From: Orientia tsutsugamushi str. Boryong | GTDB lineage: Bacteria > Pseudomonadota > Alphaproteobacteria > Rickettsiales > Rickettsiaceae | Assembly: GCF_000063545.1 (NCBI RefSeq) | Contig: NC_009488.1 | Span: 2,063,052-2,127,051, forward strand | Length of the DNA stretch: 64,000 nucleotides | Reading direction: 5' to 3' | Shown here: one piece after another, positions 1 through 10,324 of the stretch | How the letters are laid out: each line of letters begins with the position of its first letter | How positions within the stretch are numbered: the stretch's first letter is position 1 | Translations under genes and position numbers: made by a program | Notes under the pieces: model-generated | The model's database searches: none | What the model was told of the DNA's origin: nothing | Seen by the model: only the letters and a program-made list of their open reading frames with translations

Positions 1-35
1 TTAAGTTTTATTGAAATTACTTACACTGAACTAAT

Positions 36-120
36 TCAAACGAAAAACCCTTGAGCTTCAAAAGCACGCTCTAGAATAGGTTTAAAATTTGATTTGATAT
101 AGCTGTCTGCAAAGCTTGTA
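36..120 (-). pseudogene. C-terminal remnant of an unidentified gene
   Basis: An open minus-strand frame of 27 codons ends at a TGA (complement of 36-38). It reads ...FADSYIKSNFKPILERAF... and closes with EAQGFFV. It is cut at its upstream side by the end of an IS982 copy at 121. The composition looks coding, but the family is not recognised. It may be the tail of a gene disrupted by the insertion. Confidence 0.3.
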
Positions 121-369
121 AACGTCAATTTAGGATAAAGAATCAGGATAAGAAGAGATAAGATGGGGATTAAGTTTAGAGATAGAATAACTAGCAAGAG
201 AATCAATTATATGAACAAAGAAATTAAGAGGAGAACGGTGTCTAGTATGCTCTAAAAACATATGTTTTTTTAGTACATTAAAGACAGACTTAATTAAAGA
301 ACGTTTATTTAATAACCTATTATCTTGTATGTCTAATAGATATGTTTTCATATCTTTACGAAGATTAGA
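121..369 (-). mobile_element. IS982 remnant: terminal repeat plus transposase C-terminus
   Basis: The terminal repeat AACGTCAATTTAGGATAA at 121 is followed on the minus strand by the last 73 residues of an IS982-type transposase (RSLIKSVFNVLKKHM, then SLASYSISKLNP). The same C-terminus occurs at 18.0 kb. The copy stops at 369, where another IS982 end (starting at 370) has been inserted. It cannot encode an active enzyme because the DDE core is missing. Confidence 0.85.
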
Positions 370-811
370 AACGCCAGATTAGGATAAGTGGAAATATGAA
401 ATGTAGAGAATAAGAGGTATACAAAGAGAGAATGTTGAGTTATAAAAAAAATTTAAATAAACAAGGAATAACCCAACATGAAAAAATGTATTATAACGGT
501 ATACTATTTAATAGACAATTTTTACAAGATATATCAAGAGTAGGAGAGAAAGAGATTAATACCAAGTAGTAATCAAAGGAACAGAGATAGGAAGTTGTCC
601 TTAGCTGAGTTATTAACAATAGCGATATATTTTTATGTATCTCCATGCAAGGATTGTAAAAATTGTCTATTAAATAGTATACTGTTATAATACATTTTTT
701 CATGTTGGGTTATTCCTTGTTTATTTAAATTTTTTTTATAACTCAACATTCTCTCTTTGTATACCTCTTATTCTCTACATTTCATATTTCCACTTATCCT
801 AATCTGGCGTT
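370..811. repeat. Head-to-head IS982 5' ends forming a 158-bp inverted repeat
   Basis: Positions 370-527 carry the left end of IS982 (AACGCCAGATTAGGATAAG, leader, and first transposase codons MKKCIITVYYLIDNF). Positions 654-811 are its reverse complement, with one mismatch seen. The 126-bp spacer (528-653) is the continuation of the left copy's transposase start. Both outer ends are IS982 terminal repeats, so the unit looks like a minimal element bounded by two left ends. No intact transposase is encoded. It could form a long hairpin as DNA or RNA. Confidence 0.85.
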
Positions 812-1405
812 TCTAATAATAAATTGTATAGGCATTGCTAATTTTAAGTTTTTAGTTAAATTAAGACTGAATACTCAGTTAGGATATATTTGCAGCGCTA
901 TATATGTTCTGATTTTGTTTTTTAGATTAGATATGTATACTTGACATTGACAAAAAATACAAATTCAATTATAACTAAAACAAAAATTATAGTAGGTTTT
1001 TCGTAATAAGATATAGGCGAAAAAAGATATAATATAGTTAAACTACTACGAAGAAGAGCTGGTAAGTCTTGATTGTATTAAGATTATTGTAATTTTAATT
1101 TTGATTTGTTTTTTGCTTTAACAGTAATTTTGTGATGTTTTGGTGGAGTCAAGGATAAAAATGCAATAACTTTTAATGGTAGTATATATGCTATCCAAGT
1201 AAAAAAAAGACTATTTTTTTACCACTTATGCTAACTTAATGATTGTAAAAAGTTTTAGTTACCGAGCAATAAACTGTTTGTTGCTTTGTAGATGAATGCA
1301 GTTCAAATTCTAGCTCTAGAAGCAATGTTGATATATAAGCGTTGTTATATCAAATTAGCTAGCAATCGAAAAACACTTAATAATGTGTAGAGTTAATTAT
1401 TTTAT
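812..1405. other. Intergenic stretch, no recognised gene
   Basis: AT-rich sequence between the IS982 palindrome and tRNA-Pro. No frame of useful length has recognisable coding content in either strand, and no insertion-sequence end other than the one closing at 811 was seen. Just before the tRNA there is a short stem (CACTTAATAATGTG at about 1375-1388). The tRNA promoter should lie here, but no convincing -35/-10 pair can be chosen. Confidence 0.5.
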
Positions 1406-1482
<77 letters not shown>

Positions 1483-1695
1483 TTATTATATTATCAATCG
1501 TTTTATCCTTGTCTCATCATTTCGAACCTCAGTTGTCGTAAAATATTTGCCACTTTCACCATCGTCATGATATAATTCTAGTATTCTATTTGAGAACTAA
1601 GCACTTGCTGAACTAACAGTTCCCTTTCTGATAGGGTATATCTTTTATGGCTTTTCAACATCCTGCTTAGTAAAAATAGATTTGTAATGTGTTAT

Positions 1696-2680
1696 AACGT
1701 CAATTTAGGATAAGGAGTCAGGAGAAGAAGAAGAAGAGATAAGATGGGGATTAAGTTTAGAGATAGAATAACTAGCAAGAGAAGCAATTATATGAACAAA
1801 GAAATTAAGAGGAGAATGGTGTCTAGTATGCTCTAAATGATATGTTTTGTTAGTACATTAAAGACAGACTCAATTAGTTAACGTTTATTTAATAACAGCT
1901 TATCATCTATGTCTGATAAATATGTTTTCATATCTTTGCGAAGATTAGTAAATAAACGTAGACCATTGGAGAAGAGTTAATGAAGTAATAATTTAGATAT
2001 GTAAGCTTTTATCACAAAACAATTTACCAGATAAGACTTTAGAAATAACTGAAGCTATAGATAGGTGGCTTTTATTGCCTTTGGTAATTTTAACTGACAT
2101 TATTTCGCCTTTATTATTGATAATAAGATGAAGCTTAAAGACTAAGAACCAGCCATAACTACTTTTACCAATTTTAGAAATTTTGTTAAAAACTCTATTG
2201 CTTGAGGGACGTGTATTATGACAAATTGCTAACTTTGTAGAATCGATGTAATATATACCAGTTTATTCTTCTTTCAAATGATGCATTAATACAGCTAATG
2301 TAGCAATATTCTAGGCCACAGTTGTGTTATCCTACTATAGCTTGGTAAACAAAAGTATCTTTTATACTTATGACTCAAGTAATATAGATAATAATTTTTA
2401 CAATCCTTGCATGAAGACAAATAAAAATATATCACTACTGTTAATAACTCAGCTAAGGACAACTTTCCATCTATGTTCCTTTGATTACTACTTGGTATTA
2501 ATCTCTTTCTCTCACACTCTTGATATATCTTGCAAAAATTGTCTAATAAATAGTATACTATTTATTTTTCATGTTGGGTTATTCCTTGTTTATTTAAATT
2601 TTTTTTATAACTCAACATTTTCTCTTTGTATACCTTTTATTCTCTACATTTAATATTTCCACTTATCCTAATCTGGCGTT
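1696..2680 (-). mobile_element. IS982 family element, full length but degenerate
   Basis: A copy of about 985 bp is bounded by AACGTCAATTTAGGATAAG at 1696 and the inverted CTTATCCTAATCTGGCGTT ending at 2680. The minus strand carries a transposase broken by frameshifts and stops. Recognisable stretches are the N-terminus (complement of about 2555-2400), the IDSTKLAICHN-like DDE region near 2230 and the C-terminal SLASYSISKLNP near 1780. It sits inside an IS5-type transposase remnant whose 3' part resumes at 2681. It is dead as an autonomous element but still has both ends. Confidence 0.85.
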
Positions 2681-3030
2681 ATAAAACGGTAAAAAGCATG
2701 ACTTTAGATTATTTAAGGAATCCAAAATTCTTATTCATCCTAAGGTTAAAGCAATTACTGATACAGGATATCAAGGTATACAAAAAATTCATAATAATTC
2801 TGAATTACCAAAGAAAAAAAGCAAGAAAAATCCTTTAACTAAAAATGATAAAAAGAATAATCGTAGGTTAGCAGGAGAAAGAGTTGTCAATGAAAACGTT
2901 ATTGGTATGCTAAAACGGTTCAAAATTATTGCTGACAAATATCGAAATAGACGTAGATTAGGTATTAGATTTAATTTGATCTCTGGCATTTATAATTTTG
3001 ATCTACCTTAACCAGTTTCGAAAGAGGTCT
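2681..3030 (+). mobile_element. IS5 family remnant, 3' half
   Basis: This continues the IS5-type transposase seen complete at 13.05 and 33.65 kb. It starts in the GKKHDFRLFKESKIL region, runs through GYQGIQKIHNN, NRRLAG and VNENVIGMLKRFKII, and ends at a TAA near 3011. The right terminal repeat ACCAGTTTCGAAAGAGGTCT closes it at 3030. The 5' half is missing and replaced by the IS982 copy, so this is an inactive fragment with nested-insertion history. Confidence 0.85.
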
Positions 3031-3284
3031 AATTACATATCAGAAATAGTAATTTTATAAAAACTTATATCTTTTTTATAAAATTGTTATTTCTTTTATT
3101 GATTTTTAACGTAATATCTAATCTGAAGTTATTAACCAAAATCTATTATGTGCTAGATTAACATATACGCGTGTTGCTATTCTTATACTTTGATTACTTC
3201 CTTAAGTATTACCACTATTGTATAATATGCTATCATCAAATAATAATTTTCATTAGAGCTCTGATAATTATTTTTCCTTTACAG

Positions 3285-6200
3285 TTACATTTTTTGTTGC
3301 TTTTTTGACTTATTTCTAGGCTTATTTGGAAGTTGCTGTGATACAACAGCTTGTTCATCAACGAAATCTATGTTATCAATACTGTTTCTTATAGCATTAA
3401 GATCTTGTTTACTTATGTTTATGATCTTATTGCTTTCCAAATCTATGTTATCTACAGCTTTTTGATTAACTGTTTGTTCTGTTAGTTTTTGCTGATTAAC
3501 TGAATGCTGTTGGTTATTTTTCATCTTGAGGATTCCACGCATAACTTTTTTCGTAGTTTTATATGAAAGATAAGCTATTGACGCTGGTACCGCACCTACT
3601 ACTGCTGCTGTCGTAGCACTAGCAACTATGCCTACAGTAGCAAGTCTAGTTTTTACATTGCTTTCTCGCCAAAATTCTTTTCCAGCATACAGAAGTAATT
3701 TTATGTATTTTTGATCGAGTATATGCTTAACTATTGGTATTTTTCGCTCCCATATTTTGCGTGCTTTTATGTATTTTTGCTCAGGCAAAACATTATCTGC
3801 TTTTTGTGGTTGTAGAACTCCTTCCTTAGCTTCCTTGCACAATTCAGATAATATATTAGCAAGCGTATTCTTTACTACTGATTGATCATCATTACCTGTA
3901 ATAAATTTCCATCCTTCTTTATTAAAGTTTTGTTCAATAATGCTAGCTAAATTAGTAAATTTTGCTAAGGTACAACTAAGCATATTATATGAATTAGCCC
4001 CCAAATATGCTAAATAGTCTCCATATAAACTATCAATATAACCAACTTTTTTATCTTCTTCTGAAAGTGGCAATCCTTCTTTATCATTTTCAACTGTTGA
4101 GATAAAACTATTTGCAAGCTTATATATATCTACTTCGCCTGATTTCATATAAGAAGATAACGCGTTTGGTAGCAAAAGAGATATTTCTTTTGGCATAGAG
4201 GTTAATAATTTATACCCTAAACGCTGAGCTTTAAGTCTCACATTAACACCATCTTTATCTGTAATAATACATTTTGGATATCTTTTATTTAATCCCAGTC
4301 CTGCAAGCAAAGTCTGATCTTGATCTTTAATATGTTGCTTTAACTTATCATCAACATTTTTAGCATCTTCCATATTAGAACCAACCAAAACAGTGCTAGG
4401 AGAAAACTGTATATTCTTCAGATTAGCAGACATTAAATTAGCTGATGTTAAATCACTGCCTTTAATATTCATCTGGCTCATGTTAGCTGCTACAAAGCTT
4501 GAGTTTGTCAAATTAGCCTTTTCTGCATTTGCAGCAGTTAAATCAGATTGATCAAAGCTAGCTTCCTTAGCTTGAACATAACTCATATTCATATTAGTTA
4601 AATTTGAATTCTCCATTTGAATATGGTCCATGATTGCAGATTCAAAGTTAGCATTTTGCGCATTAATTTTATTAGCTTTAACGTCAGTTAAATTTGCTTC
4701 TACTGCAATAACTCCATCCATATTAGATTCATTAAACTTAGCTAATCTAGCATCTGCCATTGTCAGATTTGCACTTTGTAGTATAGTTTTAGAACAATCT
4801 GCATTAATCATTTCTGCTTCTTGAAAGGAGCTTTCCATTACATTAGCACATGATAAATCAATATTATTAGCTACTGCTAATTTAAAATTAGCATTCTGCA
4901 TTTTAGCATGTTGCGCTTTAACTCTCGTCATGTTAGCTTGACTAAAATCTGCTTGTTTAAATTCAGCACCGCTCATATCACAGGCACTTAAATCAGCGCC
5001 AAAACTATCAACATTCAATAATTTAGCTCCTTTAAATGTTGCTGGGGTGGAATGAGGACCATTATTTGTAACATCACCTAATTCAGCCCCCATTAATCTT
5101 ACATTAGATCCATTTACTTTATCAAATACAACTTTGCTACCACATATATTTATTAAATTAGTATTATTTAGTGTAGCCTTATAAAATTTAGTATCAGTAA
5201 CATTTGATCCTTCTAAACAGCTGCCATCTAGATTAGCCTTAGAAAAATTGCAAGATGTTAAATTACAATATGCTAAATTAACAGAAGACATATCCTTTTT
5301 ACTAAAATCCAATTCACTTAGATTTTCTTTAGATGCGTCAGGAACTACAACAACTTTTATACCTGTAATATCAGGACTTAATTTTTCTTTTATAGAATTT
5401 TCTTCGTTTTGAATATAACTAGAATATTTTTTAGAAATAAATTCACTGCAGCTCTGACCTTGCCCTTCGTTAATAAATTCTTCAAGATCACTACGACTAA
5501 CTTTAACTGTAACTTTATAAACAGTATCTTCTGATTGATTGAAGCGATATGTTGGATCACATGTAACATTCTTTATTATAACTTCTTTAGCAGCATTTGC
5601 TTCTTTATGTTGAAGCCTTTTATCTGCATGATATAAATTTTGCAACTGATTGTAATGAGATGTTATACTATTATAGTCTAAATCATCCTTTCCAGATTTT
5701 TCAATTTCAGTTTTGATATCCTGCAGGTCTTTTTCTATAGTTGCTTGTAGTGTTTGAATGCTTGGTATACTACCTTGCAAATAATTCACTGCAGATTGAA
5801 AATAGCTAAATATACTTGAACCAGTAGCTGGAGCTGCTCTAATAGCTGTTAATTTATTAGCTGTACGTTTACTTAAATCTTGCAAGTCACGAGTATAATC
5901 TTCTTTAGTATAATATTTATTTATTGAATGTGTCTGTTCTTCTTTTAACTCATCAGACTGCTCTAACCTAAGAACGCCAAGTTTTTTTAAAACACTATAA
6001 TCTGCAACATCAAAAGAGACATTTTTTATTGAACCATTATTGCTAAACAGTAACTGTTGTAGTTTTACTCCTCTTAAATCTAAATTGTTAATTGTGTGAT
6101 TACTAAAGGCTACACTATCAAATAAGCAGTCTCGAAATTTTATATCTTTAGGAGAAAAATCAAATTCAATATTACGAAAGGTCGATCCTTGAAAATTACC

Positions 6201-6914
6201 ACCATTAAATAACTCTTCTCGGCATTCATTAGCACCAGGTTGAAAATCTTCAGTACCAGTTAAAATATGAGTTTGAAAATCAACAGTAGGATGTTCTTCA
6301 AAAAGGAAATCATCATTAAGCATTTGTTGCGCATTATTAGCTATCATTTGAGGTTTATGATGAATATTAGCGACTACAGACTTACTTTTAAGGTCATTAT
6401 GTAATGATGCAACATCCGAATAAATTGATGTAATATTACTATAAAGGTTAGGGTATTGCTGTAATTCTGATAGGCTTTGTATGTTACTTAATTTATCATG
6501 CAGGAATTCATTAAATGATGCATTTACCTGTGTATGACTATATTTTTCCTGGTACTCTAATAATAATGCAACTCCATCCTCTGGTTCATATAAAAAATTA
6601 CGTAACGCTTTTTGTAGTTTTATGTACTGACTATCAAGTTCATAATCCTGATCATCTGCCTCATTAATAGGAATTTGACTAATAATCATTTTAAGCTGAT
6701 CATTTTTAGAATAGCCAAACTCTTTTTCCATTTGGAGCTTAAACTTTTCATTGTCTAGATATAAATCTATATTTTTTTGTAGTGATTCTAGGTTTAGGCT
6801 ATAATTTACAGTAAATCCATCATTATTTTGATCAAATGAGTTTTTTAAGAACTTATAAGAGTTGCTTTTTAAGTGTTTTGATAAACAGATATCAATCGGT
6901 AATATATTTTCCAT
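3285..6914 (-). CDS. Giant pentapeptide-repeat protein
   Basis: A protein of about 1209 residues with long runs of pentapeptide repeats (A/S-N/D-L/F-x-x). A short block lies near residues 235-290 (NFQGSTFRNIEF). The main block lies near 530-840, with units such as DLTSANLMSANLKNI and NANFKLAVANNIDLS; such repeats fold as a right-handed quadrilateral beta-helix. Downstream is a helical region and one hydrophobic segment near 1090-1120 (VGIVASATTAAVVGAVPAS), then a polar, lysine-rich tail ending KNKSKKQQKM. No signal peptide is seen. A GTG at 6935 extends the frame by 7 codons. The ATG at 6914 is preferred because AAGG lies about 11 bases upstream, whereas the GTG has no Shine-Dalgarno. Exact function is unknown; the membrane segment and size fit a host-interaction or surface-associated protein. 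It lies among mobile elements, with no operon partner. Confidence 0.85.
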   Translation of the reverse strand: MENILPIDICLSKHLKSNSYKFLKNSFDQNNDGFTVNYSLNLESLQKNIDLYLDNEKFKLQMEKEFGYSKNDQLKMIISQIPINEADDQDYELDSQYIKLQKALRNFLYEPEDGVALLLEYQEKYSHTQVNASFNEFLHDKLSNIQSLSELQQYPNLYSNITSIYSDVASLHNDLKSKSVVANIHHKPQMIANNAQQMLNDDFLFEEHPTVDFQTHILTGTEDFQPGANECREELFNGGNFQGSTFRNIEFDFSPKDIKFRDCLFDSVAFSNHTINNLDLRGVKLQQLLFSNNGSIKNVSFDVADYSVLKKLGVLRLEQSDELKEEQTHSINKYYTKEDYTRDLQDLSKRTANKLTAIRAAPATGSSIFSYFQSAVNYLQGSIPSIQTLQATIEKDLQDIKTEIEKSGKDDLDYNSITSHYNQLQNLYHADKRLQHKEANAAKEVIIKNVTCDPTYRFNQSEDTVYKVTVKVSRSDLEEFINEGQGQSCSEFISKKYSSYIQNEENSIKEKLSPDITGIKVVVVPDASKENLSELDFSKKDMSSVNLAYCNLTSCNFSKANLDGSCLEGSNVTDTKFYKATLNNTNLINICGSKVVFDKVNGSNVRLMGAELGDVTNNGPHSTPATFKGAKLLNVDSFGADLSACDMSGAEFKQADFSQANMTRVKAQHAKMQNANFKLAVANNIDLSCANVMESSFQEAEMINADCSKTILQSANLTMADARLAKFNESNMDGVIAVEANLTDVKANKINAQNANFESAIMDHIQMENSNLTNMNMSYVQAKEASFDQSDLTAANAEKANLTNSSFVAANMSQMNIKGSDLTSANLMSANLKNIQFSPSTVLVGSNMEDAKNVDDKLKQHIKDQDQTLLAGLGLNKRYPKCIITDKDGVNVRLKAQRLGYKLLTSMPKEISLLLPNALSSYMKSGEVDIYKLANSFISTVENDKEGLPLSEEDKKVGYIDSLYGDYLAYLGANSYNMLSCTLAKFTNLASIIEQNFNKEGWKFITGNDDQSVVKNTLANILSELCKEAKEGVLQPQKADNVLPEQKYIKARKIWERKIPIVKHILDQKYIKLLLYAGKEFWRESNVKTRLATVGIVASATTAAVVGAVPASIAYLSYKTTKKVMRGILKMKNNQQHSVNQQKLTEQTVNQKAVDNIDLESNKIINISKQDLNAIRNSIDNIDFVDEQAVVSQQLPNKPRNKSKKQQKM

Positions 6915-6935
6915 GATTTTAGCCTTAATATTCAC

Positions 6936-7369
6936 TGTTAATTACTTAAATTATAAACTAATAATCTAAAGTTGAATATAAGAAATAAGGTAAATTTTAG
7001 GCAGAATAAATATTGTAGCTTGCTTAATTAAAAGCCCTCTATTTGGAAAAAGACCTTGATAGCTATTTTTGTTTTTTAAAGTATTCTATCTTTAGATGTA
7101 TTTATTATTCTTTTTTCTGTTTTTTTATATAATACCATAGGTACAATACTTAACTTTACCCATAGTAACTGATATTCCTTATATCAAAACTGTATTAACT
7201 ATAGTATGATATATTATAGTTATCATAAAAACAACATAACTTCCGCATCAAAATAATTACTTTTAAAGCAAAAAATAAATCATAGCCCAAAAGTTACCAT
7301 AACAAGAATTTAATTCTCTAAAACTCTAGATTTGATCTGAAATCTTGTGTTATATATTACTAATTTGAA
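6936..7369. other. Intergenic stretch, nothing recognised
   Basis: About 430 bases of AT-rich sequence between the convergent-side terminator of the barrel protein and the start of the pentapeptide-repeat gene. It must contain the promoter of the latter. No insertion-sequence end, RNA gene or coding frame was recognised. Confidence 0.5.
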
Positions 7370-7402
7370 AAATATGAAAGCTAGAAACTAGCTTTCATAT
7401 TT
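7370..7402 (-). terminator. Hairpin at the 3' end of the coiled-coil/barrel gene
   Basis: AAATATGAAAGCTAG (7370-7384) pairs perfectly with CTAGCTTTCATATTT (7388-7402) across a 3-base loop. Read on the minus strand, the stem overlaps the final codons and stop and is followed by a short U-rich run, as in an intrinsic terminator. The paralogue at 15.9 kb has a nearly identical hairpin at the same place. Confidence 0.7.
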
Positions 7403-9654
7403 ACAGATCCAATATGAGAAATATATTCATTAGCTAAGTAAGCATTATATGATACTCCTACACCTACTTTACCATGCCATATAGTTACTGCAACACCTAA
7501 TTGGCCGAATGACTTAGGTATTTGTTCATCAATGTCCGAAATATTAGAAGAGTTAGCATATTCTAGTTGTTTACTCTTAACAGATAACAAGTGATGAATA
7601 AAGGCATGAAATTCAGGTACTATCGACATATTGTTATTAATATTATCAATAACATATTTTATCGTAATTCCTGCTCTACCTGTTAATATGTTATAATCTA
7701 TATCTTCTATAGTAGTTTCAAATGCATGACTAGAATTAGTATATGCAATACCAACTATTGGTGAACAAGTTAACTTTGAATTATTTTTTAATGGATATAC
7801 ATTGACAGCTAACATAAAATCACCATACCAGCCTTTGCCGTTAATGTTACTAGATGGCTGAACAGTAGCATAATATCTAGTTGTACCATCATATTTAATC
7901 AACCCAACGATACTTTGCATAAATATATCTTGCCGAGGATAATATCTACCATTTAAAGATAATGAGTATACCTTACAGTTTGTTTTATTTAATATTACAT
8001 TTTGATCATATGTAATATCGAGATTTGAATATAACCCAGTAACACCAATAACAACCTTCTTATTTAAATATTTATTTACTGTAATAAATGCTCCGCTAAT
8101 GTCTGTGTTGTATCCTTTAATTTCCTTGTGTTCTGTTTTCTTAGTTTTGCCACAAAATACATTACCATCAATACTCCACCCATTGCTGTTATAAATATTT
8201 GATCCAGAGCTTATAATTTTTGGAGATTGATTCTGTACTGTTGCTATTTTAGATAAAATTGATGTTGTAGCATTCACTGCAGTATCAGCTGTAAAACTGA
8301 TAGCATTAGCTAGCATTGCATTGTTTTGAGCTTGATATAGCAGCTGTTGCTTTTCAAAGCTTGCATTTGCTTTGGTAGGAGCGATTTGATCACCAAGTAG
8401 TTGCTGCTGCTGAAGTGTATCTAGTTGCTGGTTGAGATAACTAACCAACTGATCAATATTAGCTATTTTATGATTTATACTTTTTAAGTTATTTTCTAAA
8501 TTATTTTTATATTGTTGCAACGCTTGTGGAAAATCATTAATGATTTCTCTAATATTATCTGATAAACCTGGCTGTACTGGTCCGTTTTCATCAGGCTTAA
8601 TCTCAGCTCTATGATCAAACGTAGCTATCAAATTTGATATATTCCGTAATTGTGTAGCCAACATGCTTAGATCTTGTTTAAATTTTGGCATAAGTTTTTT
8701 TATATCTTGCATTTGCTTATGCATTTGATTTAGTTCATCCTGCGGTATAGCTTGAGCACCTGCTTGCACGTGAGTTTGTAATATCAGTACTATTTCTTCA
8801 GATGTACTATATAGATTATCAAGCCATTGCTCATACTGCTGGTCCAGATTTAACATGGAATTACTGCCTCGTTCACACGCTTGTATACTTTGATCAATAG
8901 CTACTAGTTGATTAGCAATATCTAAATGCAAGTTCCTTGCTTCTGTTGATAAATCATTTAGTGATGCTAAAGACAAAGCCTGAATTTTAGCTTGTACATC
9001 TCTTAGAGCTGTATGGAATTGACGCAATTCTTGATTTTGATTTAACTCATCTATTTCAATCGTAACTGCACGGTATCGTTGTTTTGCATTATTTACTCCG
9101 CCGTGTATCCTATTACCAAAACGATTAACCTTATCGCTAAGTTGTTTTTCATAATCTTTCATTTCAGCAAGTGTAGCTGAGCGATTTGTATAATTTGGTA
9201 CTATATCGATATCGATTAATCCAAGCATATTGTTAATAAAATTTGCAGTTTCATTTATATGTCGATAAAGCATGTTACTGCGTGGTCTAAGATTGTGTGT
9301 ATCATATTGGTCATGTTCATCCAAGTAAACTGTTACTTGATCAGACGGATGTAATAGTAATTTTCTACATACGTCTGAATACGACTTTATATCCTCTAAA
9401 TTTATACCATTATATATCTTATCTCTTATACTATTATATATCTTATCTCTATCTTGCTCTAGATTCTGTTGTTGTAGAAGCAGTTGAGATTTTCTTGCAT
9501 CTATCTGATTTATTTTATTATTTAATTGATTTTGCTTTGTACTATTGGGCTGTGCATTTACATTGAATATACTTTGAGCATTACCAATAAAAAATAACGC
9601 AGAAAAAATTAGCGATACTTTAACTAAAGCTACTTTTTTATTAATTTTTATCAT
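7381..9654 (-). CDS. Coiled-coil protein with autotransporter-like outer-membrane beta-barrel
   Basis: About 757 residues. The N-terminus has a lysine-rich start and hydrophobic core (VSLIFSALFFIGNAQS), which looks like a Sec signal peptide. Residues about 40-450 are Gln/Leu/Asn-rich heptad sequence, probably long coiled coils (KINQIDARKSQLLLQQQNL). From about 480 (IISSGSN) to the end there are roughly 275 residues of alternating beta strands resembling the autotransporter barrel, ending in Phe (SVNMKASF) as outer-membrane barrels do. The frame opens at a GTG at 9663. The ATG at 9654 is preferred because it aligns with the ATG of the paralogue at 15937. The passenger has no recognised enzyme motif. 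Likely surface-exposed and possibly an adhesin; that is inference. Confidence 0.75.
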   Translation of the reverse strand: MIKINKKVALVKVSLIFSALFFIGNAQSIFNVNAQPNSTKQNQLNNKINQIDARKSQLLLQQQNLEQDRDKIYNSIRDKIYNGINLEDIKSYSDVCRKLLLHPSDQVTVYLDEHDQYDTHNLRPRSNMLYRHINETANFINNMLGLIDIDIVPNYTNRSATLAEMKDYEKQLSDKVNRFGNRIHGGVNNAKQRYRAVTIEIDELNQNQELRQFHTALRDVQAKIQALSLASLNDLSTEARNLHLDIANQLVAIDQSIQACERGSNSMLNLDQQYEQWLDNLYSTSEEIVLILQTHVQAGAQAIPQDELNQMHKQMQDIKKLMPKFKQDLSMLATQLRNISNLIATFDHRAEIKPDENGPVQPGLSDNIREIINDFPQALQQYKNNLENNLKSINHKIANIDQLVSYLNQQLDTLQQQQLLGDQIAPTKANASFEKQQLLYQAQNNAMLANAISFTADTAVNATTSILSKIATVQNQSPKIISSGSNIYNSNGWSIDGNVFCGKTKKTEHKEIKGYNTDISGAFITVNKYLNKKVVIGVTGLYSNLDITYDQNVILNKTNCKVYSLSLNGRYYPRQDIFMQSIVGLIKYDGTTRYYATVQPSSNINGKGWYGDFMLAVNVYPLKNNSKLTCSPIVGIAYTNSSHAFETTIEDIDYNILTGRAGITIKYVIDNINNNMSIVPEFHAFIHHLLSVKSKQLEYANSSNISDIDEQIPKSFGQLGVAVTIWHGKVGVGVSYNAYLANEYISHIGSVNMKASF

Positions 9655-9942
9655 AAGGTACACAATAATTTTAAATTGTTTTTATAATTTGCGTAATAAA
9701 TCAAAAGGACTATAACAGCCTAGAGTGCTTTATTAGGTAGACGTTGTATTGATTAAATCACCCTATAGAATGTATCAATTTAATTATACTACTAATTTAA
9801 AAGATGTTAAAATATTTTAATTAATTTAGCAAGCGATTTTTAACACTATAGTTAAAAACTCTTTAATATCACTCAAAACTAGTGATATTGTGCTGTATAT
9901 GTTGTATGTTGACTTTTGAATAAAATGTTGATGATAGAACAG

Positions 9943-10125
9943 TAGTAGAATATTTAGTACGTAAACTTAAAGAATTGCTATTTACAGATTGTGAATTTAT
10001 TAGTAAAAATTTGCTGTATCACTTACCAATCAAGGTTTAGAGTTAATCATAAAAATCAGATCAAAATTTAATGTTGATTTTTACTTCAAAAACTCCAAGT
10101 TCTTATATGATAAAAATAAGTGAAA
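9943..10125 (+). mobile_element. Remnant of a second IS982-type transposase
   Basis: The plus strand reads VRKLKELLFTDCEFISKN followed by LTNQGLELIIKIRSKF across one frameshift. This matches the region LVCKLKGWLFADHGFISKK / LTNQSLGLITKIRSNM in the remnant at 21.3-21.7 kb, the domain near the DDE aspartate of IS982-like enzymes. It is a short fragment with no terminal repeats found. Confidence 0.55.
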
Positions 10126-10139
10126 TTGCAATAAAATAA

Positions 10140-10324
10140 AAGATTATAGCAATAGCATAAAAGAAAGCTAGTATACAGTATGTGTCCTTAGGCTAATAGC
10201 CTGTATTACAGATAAGTAACTAGCCTTTTGAATAACTAAAAACCGGACGGTATTCTTAGGCTAAAAAGTCTGTATTTATAAGGTTGGTTTTGAGATATTA
10301 AGTTTAACATAAAATTTGGTGGTT
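10140..10324 (+). other. IS110-type left end, candidate bridge-RNA region
   Basis: This is the non-coding stretch just upstream of an IS110 transposase start. It holds two similar hairpin-like units: CCTTAGGCTAATAGCCTGTA near 10188 and TTCTTAGGCTAAAAAGTCTG near 10254. In IS110-family elements the left-end non-coding region encodes the bridge RNA that guides recombination. Position and repeated stem-loops fit such a remnant, but no covariance model could be run and the element is truncated. Confidence 0.35.

Noticed and set aside
491..703. Minus-strand 70-residue frame and similar frames at 2324 and 33328
   Set aside because: They read the wrong strand of IS982 5' ends, or run through an inverted copy; no independent gene is supported.
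9297..9566. Plus-strand 89-residue frame inside the barrel-protein gene
   Set aside because: It lies wholly within the coiled-coil coding region on the other strand and has low-complexity composition with no start signal.
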